64,000 nt of DNA from Capitulum mitella. Its lineage: Eukaryota; Arthropoda; Thecostraca; Pollicipedomorpha; Pollicipedidae. This document shows positions 55,975 to 64,000 of this stretch, one piece after another (the stretch's first letter is position 1; the number at the start of each line of letters is the position of its first letter). The stretch covers positions 8,687,838 through 8,751,837 of the forward strand of contig CP099842.1 in the NCBI GenBank assembly GCA_030062745.1. Direction: 5' to 3'. The notes under the pieces were generated by a model that saw only the letters and a list, made by a program, of their open reading frames with translations, had not been told where the DNA came from and made no database searches. Position numbers and translations under genes: made by a program.

Positions 55975-56455
55975 ACACGCGCATTGGAAGGGGATCTTTT
56001 TGTGCCCCCACCTGTTTTTGCTGAATATCTCTAGAACGGAACGGAGCTGGTTGCTGCTACTTTATGGCATTTATGGCAATTAAATAACTCGTCGATTGAT
56101 GCGGAAAAATCGGAAATCGGTCATTTTTTTGGAGGTTCAAGCATTTGAAGTCAGGCAAACATAACGAAAACGACGGTTGTCGCTGGCAAATGGGAACTGT
56201 GAGCAAACCAGCGTTCTACCTAGCATTACCGTTTGAACACATTCACGCGACGCCATTCGGGCATACGTGAAGGATGTACTAAGACCAAAGTCGGGGTCAA
56301 TAAGGGTCAAGTTCGTCGAAGGTCAAGGTCAAACAGCTTGTGACCTGATCCAGATTTGCTTTGCAACATGTCGGTTTGTATGAAACATGCATTCAAAGAC
56401 CCCACTAAAAACACGTTTGGCACATTATTGTTCACACATATATACATATACATAC
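55975..56455 (+). repeat. Dispersed repeat family A, third copy
   Basis: This runs from AACACGCGCATTGGAAGGGG through GGAGCTGGTTGCTGCTACTT, AACTCGTCGATTGATGC, ACGGTTGTCGC and CTGATCCAGATTTGCTTTGC to an ATACATATACATACAT tail. It matches the two arms of the palindrome at 29189-30285 and is the most complete single copy. Confidence 0.75.
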
Positions 56456-58555
56456 ATACATAAATATAAACGATGGAAGTGACCAATTGTGCCGATGTTG
56501 ACTACCTTCACTGAAAATACGCCAAAAGATACCAGTGGCGCCCTTATTTACACTCTAGTTTTCCCGTGTTGTTCGAAATCTGATATGCAAAAGATGAAAA
56601 AATGAGACCATAGGTCAATAACCTGACATGACCTCGACGCGAGGTCCTCGGTGAAGACGTCAAATGGATGGAAATTGTCGTATTCCACGCTTTAACGGTC
56701 AAAGAAACATCTTTTTTCCCGTTTCGTCCGAAACGTCGTACGGAATGGCCTATACGGGTCGAGAAAGTGTCCAATGTTGACTTTCTCGACCCCATTTGGT
56801 CTTGAAGATATTGGCCTAGGGTCATGAACATTGCACACAATGTGAATCGTTATGGCCCCACCCTGTCCATAAAATTTCATGTCTCTAGCTTTTTCCTTTT
56901 TTGAGATCGGAGGAGGGCACTTTTGTGCCTCTATTCCAGTGCGCGTTAGCGCGAAACCCCCTTCCACTGCGCAGGTTAAGAATACGCAACTGTAGCTCTT
57001 GAGCACTGACTCACTTCGTATCTGTCTGACGAATATTAATACTTGCAAAAACGTAGTTTGGGATCATTTTCGGACTATCGATGAATATCAGTACCAATAG
57101 ACCAGTAACCACCTCGGATGCCTTCATTTTGGCGACGCTGAGCTTGATAGCTTATGACTTGACGTGATGGTTTGTTGACTTGATGGCTTGATGACTCAGC
57201 ACCATGTTCGAGCGCTCCACTGCCGTTGTCGGCCGCAGTGATATATGTTACCTCGCTTCGTTGTCTGGCGCCGAGTGCCCTAAGGCTGCGGCGCGGCCAA
57301 ATTGCCCGCTACATTTTGCGCGCACACACGACAACGTTTTAAAAGATCCGCCGTAATAGAGATGATTTTTTTCGTTAAATGTTTGGTGCCTGTCCACGTT
57401 CGTATGTTTGTATGCGTGTCTTTGAGGAAATTCCAGTTTGATCTAAAAATTGTATTGGAATAGACGATATCTCCTGATAAGAAGAGCGTGTTGCACTGAA
57501 TCGACTGGATCTCCGAATCAATCAATTCGAACGACGGAGATTTTGTGGATTCTGTTTAAAGTGCCGTCGGGAATGGCACGGACCTGCTAGTCCGTATGAC
57601 GCTCCTCTGGCCCGTCGCCAGCGACCCACGCGCCAAACGCCAGGCTCCGAGGCGACTCAAGCCCGACTGACCAGCCAGGGAAACCAGGGCCCGGCCAGCT
57701 GAGCCGCCGACCAAACTTTTAGTACAGCGAGCATGCGTGGGTTATTCCGGCGCTCCAGTCCAATGCAATTTTCTCCGAAATAAGATGACTCGGGTGTGTT
57801 TCCGTTCGGATTTCTCGTTAACGACATGCATGCGTGACTTGAGTTTTATGCGACCCAATCTGAACGAATGCGGAGTTCCGTAGGGGGGCTTTGCATGCAT
57901 CTCAGGCGAGCCAATCTGGACGCATTCGGTCATGGTTATGACTATCGCATATCAATCCCTGGCACCGGGTGGTGGAGACGAAACCGGTCTCCCTTCCAGA
58001 CTATACCTCGTTCGACCGGCGACACCTAACCGGCAACGCTGAGGTGTCCACACTGTATCAGGCCGAAGACATAGTCCTGATTGTTTCCATCACAGTAGCC
58101 GAGAGTCCAGACCGGAAACGCCTAAACGGCCTCCAGATGTCGGAACATTCCTTAAGACGGCCTCCAGAGAAGGCATCGAGCCAGCCCGCAGCGTCAGAGG
58201 CTGTGCTCGATGGCGCGCACCAGCCGTTAGTCGGAGCAGGGTCCAACTTTTCCCTGTCGGCTGTTGACAACATCTCATCATAATCAATTGCCACACTTCT
58301 GACTAACCAGCCTATCAGAGCGTTAAATGAAGATAACGGAGTTGTGGGGGGACGGTGCTCTGTCGCAGTTAAACTGAAAGTTGTTGGCAATGTATGCACA
58401 GGTTTCGTGGATGCCTGTATGCCCAATGATATACGCATCCACGAAAAATATGAATTCAGAGCTACCTGAGTCGATATGGTCAAGAAAACTATTGCTGTTC
58501 AAAACGCCGAAGATAAATTTGTCCTTGTGGATTTTAATCCGCATAATAATAAAAT
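56456..58555. other. No gene recognised
   Basis: Frames at 57969-58283 (plus) and 58058-58483 (minus) overlap and show no known domain. GTCGAGAAAGTGTCCAATGT and, inverted, ACATTGGACACTTTCTCGAC-like words occur near 56756-56795. Confidence 0.45.
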
Positions 58556-58559
58556 ATCA

Positions 58560-58705
58560 CTATAAAATGTAATATAATGTCATGTATAACATAACATCAT
58601 CTATAATATAACACCATCCTATAATATAATATCACCCAGCTAAAATACAACATAATACCATCCAATCCAATCCAAATATCATCCTATGATATAATACCAT
58701 CCAAC
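58560..58705 (+). repeat. Degenerate ~17-bp AT-rich tandem repeat
   Basis: About eight units vary around ATAATATAACACCATCC, partly decayed to CCAATCCAATCC. Just downstream, at 58755-58801, CCAGTTTTCGTAGCATTC is directly repeated. Confidence 0.7.
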
Positions 58706-60079
58706 TCTAGATGGGTAACAGCTCACAGGGTGAAGGGAAAACAGTTTCAGATTTTACTGCCGCCAGTTTTCGTAGCATTCAAAGCCAGTTTTCGTAGCAT
58801 TCGTGTACCTCTGCTCTTCTGACCATGGAGGCGGTGCAGAGCCACCTCGTGATTCCTGTTTGTAAAGCTGTTTCCGTCCCTGGGCGTCCTCGGTCGGGAC
58901 CCAGACAGCTGAGGTTATTAAAAGTGTCACTGTTTATTCCTTCTTTTGTCCAGCACATTCTGTACTCTTTCGTTGGGATCTACTTCGTTACCCATCTACT
59001 TTAGAGAGATCGTGAGGATTCCCTTGGTTTTTACCACAATGCCTCTTAGGAACGTCATCGCATCGTGCACGTGTCGCAAGTAAAAACAGAAGTCAGGATT
59101 ATTCGGCAATGTTGTACAGGTGGACGAACGTCGCAATTTTGGAGCGGCTCAAACAAAACCGCTGCGGAGAGCCGGGCGTTCTCAGACGTTCAGTCATAAC
59201 GGACGTCGGCAATGGTGTGAGGCAGAATCAAGCGCAAGCCGGCACCAAAAGTCAGTGCATGCTTGTTTCATGGCTGCGACAGAACAAGCACATATCCGTA
59301 ATATCCGTAATAATGCACTGTTTTAGACTAAGTGGTTCACACATCTTCAAACGGCGACAAGGCTATATCTACGAGGTAGAACGCTCCGGTCCAAAATTCG
59401 TAACGACGGCAATTTAACGTCAGAGACCGCCGTGACTGAACTGAGGATTAGGCAGCGAGTCGGCCGCCGTAAAACGCACAGGTAGATGGTGCTAAATATC
59501 CAAAATTATCAGTCCGATACCGAAGGTTGAGGTCTCAAACTGATGCATGCTGCTTTCTCTGCACATTAGATCCCTAACAACGTAACTGCATAGCCAATCG
59601 CTGATAGAAGGCGGGTAACGGTGGCTGCCCGTCGACTGGTCGGAGGCCGTGTAACTCACCTTGAAGCGCTAAGGGCAAACGTGTTCTTGCAATGGGGCAC
59701 CAGTACTAACGATATTTCCAGTCCCTGCGATTGCTTTTTAGGAACTCTGATGAGGCCAATCTGGTCAGAATTATTTTTATTGTATACATTTGTATATATA
59801 TATATCCCCAACGATTCTTTTAACAGATGTTTTCTCACAAACAGACTATAAAGGCCACCCCGGCACGCCGGACGTCATTTCGCCATTGACAATATACAGC
59901 GGTGCGTGAACAGCTGATCGGCTCCATCCTAGATCGCGTCATCCCAATATTTTTTTCTTCTAAAGAAGACCCTCGATTTGTTACACCTTGCCCCGCGTTC
60001 GAGGAGCTGAGCGCACCGCCCGGGACTGTGGTCGCCGATGCGCCACTGGTGCTCAGACGTCCATCCTACTTCACGTGTT
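58706..60079. other. No gene recognised
   Basis: Short frames only; a small TATATATATA run lies near 59792-59803. No domain, RNA gene or terminal repeat was recognised. Confidence 0.45.
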
Positions 60080-60572
60080 TTGTGGTGAAACGGGTTTAAC
60101 CCGCGCCCAACCGGCACCCTGACCTGGGCAGCCGGAGCCCAGGTGGGGGAGGGACGTTTCGATACCCCTCTACCTCTATCTGGCGAACGGGACGTCGGAG
60201 GCAAATGAAACTTATATCACCGGAAAGCTCAACATGAGCAGGTTTCAAAGCACGCTTTTTTGGAAGATTCTGAAAAATAATGCAGCTTTCCGACCTATAT
60301 ATATAAAACAGTTTTTTTTAATAACAGCTGTAGTTTCGCACTTGATATAGCTAGAGCAATTCTCAGCATGCCAATGGAAAGCTCGTGAAATGTAGGTTAC
60401 GTTGACATATAATTCGAAGATGCATATAATCACATATTGCATCAGGTGTCCTAACATAATGCCATTTTTCATTTCGCTATATTTGTGAGTTTTTTTAACG
60501 ACGCTGACGAGCCGTCGTCCATGTATGCTTCCAAAACGGTAGAAATGATTTGTACAAATATTTTTCAAAGGG
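60080..60572 (+). repeat. Dispersed repeat family B, second copy
   Basis: This parallels 30418-30895, from CCCGCGCCCAACCGGCACCC through GGCGAACGGGACG, ATCACCGGAAAGCTC and AATAATGCAGCTTTCCGACC to ACGGTAGAAATGATTTGTAC. It has the same orientation and comparable length. Confidence 0.75.
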
Positions 60573-61690
60573 AACATACGGCCTTTTCAGCAAACCTGAG
60601 TTAGCACTTGAATCGAGCACTACAGACCAGATGAAGCTGGGGAACAGTAAAATAAATGGTGAAAGATAACATCAAGTCTGCCAACAACATCCAAGTCAAC
60701 ATCAAGAAATATATGTTTGAAAACTAAAAGTATTCCGTAACTCGAAGAGAGATGGGTTTTATTGCAAGTATGCAAGTATGCAAGCACGTTTAATGTAGTT
60801 TTTTGAAGCATATTACCTGTCAATAGTATTTTTTTACGAAAATGCGGCGCCCTGTTGAGCTTTCATGACATTTTTCCTTATGAAATTACACTCTGATTTG
60901 CTCTTAACCGAAAAGCAAATTATCAACCTTTGCCCCATGTTGCAAAACATGATTAGCAGCGTGGCGTTTTGAGACCAGTTCGTCCGTCCTGCATCTTCAC
61001 TGTTGACGTTGCGTTCGTCGCTTTCAAACACCGCCACTTTAACTCTTGCTTAGAAATTGCAGGCTTACGCGGCGGGTCCATTCGACATTGTGTCCATTTC
61101 TCATCTGGTCTTTGGTGACTGGATTTGGTTGGTGCAGTCTGATATCGCCATGATCATTCATATAAGTTTGAACACGACTGGACCTCGTTGCGTTACGTTT
61201 GTTGCGCGCGAGGAAGGTGCACATTGATATTATAAGCTTGCTAGGCAACATTTATAGTACTAAGAAAACAGTGAGTTGGAAAATTTGATCACTGAGAAAT
61301 AAGACAGCAGGAGGAATCCGGGATTCCTTCACACGAATCGAATCGTTTGTTTTCTGCCTTTTTTCGACGCATCAGTTAGACACTGAATGAAACGTCAGTT
61401 ACCAGTCACAAATGCGGGCAACATAAAAACTAGTTTTCTTTTTGTCTGAGCAGTTCATAGCCTCAGATGTTATGAATCGTTAAACGTTTAATAGAGTCGT
61501 GAGGCGGTTAGGTTACGGTTTATTCACGCCCGGTTTCAAACCCGTCTCGAGTTTGTCGTCAAGTGGTACAAGGGCACGGAGAAGGAAGTTCACGTTAAAT
61601 GGGAACAGCGGTTACAGATATGCAAAAGCATCGTAGTAGGAAAAAAATATCAAAACATGTGAGCTTAACCACTTCACTTCTTATTTCCGG
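60573..61690. other. No gene recognised
   Basis: Sequence downstream (minus strand) of the Penelope-like element. No terminal repeat of that element was recognised. A GCAAGTATGCAAGTATGCAAG tandem is at about 60764-60784. Confidence 0.45.
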
Positions 61691-62087
61691 TTAGCGTCTC
61701 TTTTTTGTCTTTAGAAGTTCGAGCGAACCAGGGAAAATTGTATGTTTGCCTTCATTCCTGTTTGTCTGCATGTAGATAGCTTCCTTGATTTTCCTTTGTT
61801 TACCACGGGTGTCAAATGTTAGTGCTTCTGTGTTGTGCCAGTCGATCTAGTGTAGCGTGTCCATGCAATGTTCAGCAGTGGCTTCTGTCTGTGCATCTGA
61901 GTCGTGGCGCGTGAGATGTTTCATGTGTTCCTTTCTTCTCTCCACCAGATTCCGACCACCCTCTCCGATGTAGACCTTCGGGCAATCCTCGCATATCATC
62001 CGATAAACAACACCAGGTTTATCCTCTTCTGGCATGATGTCCTTGGGGTGGAGAATCATTGTCTGATGGTATTTTGTGATTTAAAGT
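61691..62087 (-). pseudogene. Penelope-like element, GIY-YIG endonuclease part
   Basis: On the minus strand the frame carries LHPKDIMPEEDKPGVVYRM, then CEDCPKVYIGEGGR and LVERRKEH. This is the GIY-YIG nuclease core of Penelope-like retroelements (VVYxIxCxxCxxxYIGxTGRxLxxRxxEH), including the Cys pair and the catalytic Arg region. A TAG at 61849-61847 interrupts it. The same frame then continues with a DWHNTEAL and KQRKIKEAIYM segment typical of the element's C-terminus, to TAA at 61693-61691. It is separated from the reverse transcriptase by an inserted MITE. Confidence 0.85.
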
Positions 62088-62568
62088 ACGTCTTGCAGGG
62101 GTGTCGATTTGTTTTCTTTTGAGAGGGTCCTGGCCCACCCAATGTTGATTTGGCCATCCAAAGTTGGAAAGGAAAATGGAACAATAATAACGAAAAGAAC
62201 GGCCGCGATAGATAAGAAATAGGCGGAAGGTAAATAATTAAGTCTAAAGCGATGTATCTATCCTTCTATCTCTCGAATATATATATATATATATATATAT
62301 AGAGGAAATGCATTTTTTTGAATATATATATATGCATATATATACATACATATATTCAAAAAATACATTTATATATATATCTATATATATAGGGGAAATG
62401 CAATTTTTATTTTATAAATAGTAACCAAAAGCTTACAAATTTTTGTTGGTCAAAATAAAGTGGGCCAATTCCGTTGAGAAACCCACATTTGGGGGAAGGT
62501 CATTATGTCGGGCCCTCGGCTCGGCCCCCCTCCAACATTTTACAGAAATCGACGCCTCTGACGTCTTG
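62088..62568 (+). mobile_element. hAT-type MITE, family D, inserted in the Penelope-like element (with target duplication)
   Basis: The element spans 62096-62560 (465 bases), with ends CAGGGGTGTCGATTT and, inverted, CAGAGGCGTCGATTT. It is flanked by a perfect 8-base duplication ACGTCTTG (62088-62095 and 62561-62568), the hallmark of hAT insertion. The interior contains TA microsatellites and the GGGCCCTCGGCTCGGCCC block shared with the copies at 41614-42058 and 42646-43097. There is no coding frame, so mobilisation would need a hAT transposase from elsewhere. Confidence 0.92.
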
Positions 62569-62571
62569 GTC

Positions 62572-62717
62572 TTGAATTTGCTTTTGATTCTGTCCATGGC
62601 CTGGGCCACACCTTCAGCATAAGGCAGGACCATAACTTTTTGCATTGAATTTGCTTTTGATTCTCTCCATGGCCTGGGCCACACCTTCAGCATAAGGCAG
62701 GACCATAACTTTTTACC
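62572..62717 (-). repeat. 73-bp tandem duplication within the Penelope-like element
   Basis: Units 62572-62644 and 62645-62717 are nearly identical (one clear G/C difference, at the TCTGTCC/TCTCTCC position). They encode the segment just after the reverse transcriptase (LPYAEGVAQAMDRIKSKF). 73 is not a multiple of three, so the duplication breaks the frame. Confidence 0.9.
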
Positions 62718-63705
62718 TTCGAGGGTTCTCCGCGCCAGAAGGTGAGGTTGGCTGAAGCTGCCTAGGTATTGTGCCGTAGCTCTCCTGGACTGTTCATCTC
62801 CTTGGTGACCGCAGAAAATGGGTAGCCATTCTTGTCCAGCATGACACTGATGTTATCTGGTTCAGCTCTGCACGTGCCCACCTAATCACATATAGCGGTA
62901 GCTCGTGTGAGAGTGTGGATCACGGTGCTTTTCTGGACGGCTGTGTGGTGACTATTACAGTTTAGGTGTTGTCCGGAGACTGTGGGTTTGTAGTACACGT
63001 CTGTTCCGGTATGCCCATTTTTGGTTCTTATCAGAGTCATGTCTCTGAAAGGCGACTTGCCGTTTACTTCGGTCTCAACAGTGAACGTGATGGACGAATT
63101 CAGGCTGTTTAAATGTTCCAGAAATGGCTGGACATCGGCTGGTTTCATGACAGTCAGCACATCATCAACGCATCGGTGCCGAGTACATGGCACACAAGGA
63201 GCTGTGTCCATTGTACGATCCAGATCCTCCATGAAGATGTTGGCCACAGCAGGAGCTACTGGAGAACCCATAGCAGCACCGAACGTCTGCTAGTATATTT
63301 TGCCTCGGAGGGTGAAAAATGCCGTAGTCAGCACCACAGCGCTAGCTCCAGGGTATCGATGATTTCATCTGGGGTCATTTCAGTCCTTTTTGCCAGTGAC
63401 TCGTCCTCCTCCAGCAGGTGTTTGACCAACACGATGTCTTCTGCTGTTGGGACACTGGTGAAGAGGGTGCTGATGTCGAATGATACGAAAATACACTGAA
63501 GAGGCAGCTGGGCTTGTCGGAGAGTGCACGCCAAGTATTTAGATTGCCAGACATGTCGGTGGGACTGACCGATGAGAGGTGCGAGCAGTTTCGAGATCTG
63601 TTTTATCTGTAGGGCTGATCGCCTGATGGCTGATACGATGGGCCGCAGTAATGTGTTTTCTTTATGGATCCTCGGAAGGCCGTAAAATCTGGACAAGGTC
63701 GACAA
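62718..63705 (-). pseudogene. Penelope-like element, reverse transcriptase part
   Basis: Minus-strand motifs in order: RFYGLPRIHK and LRPIVSAI (fingers, about 63690-63630); CIFVSFDISTLFTSVP, motif A (63495-63448); QTFGAAMGSPVAPAVANIF, motif B (from about 63289); and CVDD, motif C (63172-63161), where Tyr is replaced by Cys. Lesions are a frameshift near 63333 and a TAG at 63292-63290 just before QTFGAAMGSP. Penelope-like reverse transcriptases are close relatives of telomerase, and elements with a C-terminal GIY-YIG nuclease are widespread in animals. The N-terminal part beyond RFYGLP is replaced by a local duplication and simple repeats. Confidence 0.88.
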
Positions 63706-63850
63706 ACCTTTTGAGCTGGGATGAAGCGACCAGTACCAGTACTGGTACCAGTACCAGCACTGGTACAGTGTACTGTACAGTGATTTGTTTTTTTTCTATG
63801 AGTCTTCGGAAGGCCATAAAAGCTGGGCAAGATCGACAAACCGTTTGAGC
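63655..63850 (-). repeat. ~130-bp duplication of the RT finger motif with CCAGTACTGGTAC repeats
   Basis: A segment encoding FYGLPxxHK occurs at about 63655-63715 and again at about 63785-63850. Each is followed, at higher coordinates, by a palindromic simple repeat of CCAGTACTGGTAC type (63729-63783 and about 63865-63915). This looks like a tandem duplication of coding piece plus microsatellite. Confidence 0.75.
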
Positions 63851-64000
63851 CAGGACAGAGTGATCAATACTGTCACTAATACTGGTATCAGCAGAGTACC
63901 AGCACTGGTACTGGACTGACTGTTCTGTGCCCTTGTACCACCTGAAGACGCAAGCCGAGATGGGTTTGATACTGGCCGTGAATAAGCCGTAACCTAGTCG

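Noticed and set aside
58058-58544. Minus-strand frames with segments faintly like a retroelement integrase zinc site (GHTGIHETC)
   Set aside because: The His/Cys spacing does not match and no neighbouring polymerase or integrase motif was found.

Overview
This is a repeat-rich eukaryotic nuclear sequence with very few recognisable genes. Coding pieces carry spliced structure (consensus GT/AG sites around a methyltransferase exon pair), GC-rich exons sit in AT-richer flanks, and there are animal-type transposons, TA microsatellites and a degenerate TTAGG array. A CLIP-domain serine protease homolog and TTAGG both point to an arthropod. A crustacean, perhaps a barnacle, is my weak guess. There are no bacterial operons, rRNA genes, convincing tRNA genes or CRISPR arrays.

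Layout. Bases 1-10984 and 16039-26815 are two direct copies of one block (10.98 and 10.78 kb), near-identical apart from scattered substitutions, indels and minisatellite length changes. Copy 1 stops exactly at a 500-N gap (10985-11484), so an assembly artefact (two haplotypes placed in series) competes with a real segmental duplication. Each copy holds the first coding exon of a Trm9/ALKBH8/TRMT9B-type tRNA wobble-uridine methyltransferase on the minus strand (2461-2650 and 18404-18593). The second exon, which completes the SAM-binding motif in frame, lies in the unique segment at 11731-11837. The rest of the gene is not visible.

From 26.8 to 48 kb the window is mostly mobile DNA: a LINE ORF1 remnant (27066-27860), a 1.1 kb imperfect palindrome built around TA microsatellites (29.2-30.3 kb), dispersed repeats, a complete Tigger/pogo-type element with TA target duplications (33361-36193; transposase broken by one nonsense codon and one frameshift), two hAT-type MITEs (41.6-43.1 kb), a hAT transposase remnant (45.1-45.9 kb) and two adjacent perfect hairpins (47.19-47.28 kb).

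From 48.5 to 52 kb two piggyBac-type nonautonomous elements face each other in inverted orientation, each flanked by TTAA. The only near-complete host gene is at 52672-54119 (minus): a secreted CLIP-domain serine protease homolog whose catalytic His and Ser are both replaced by Arg, with two frameshifts in the current sequence. Beyond it are a highly diverged ~23-bp tandem array (55.23-55.82 kb), further dispersed repeats and, at the right edge, a dead Penelope-like element (reverse transcriptase plus GIY-YIG, minus strand) interrupted by a hAT-type MITE with a perfect 8-bp target duplication. The recognisable host functions, a tRNA modification enzyme and a probable immune or clotting cofactor, show no sign of working together.
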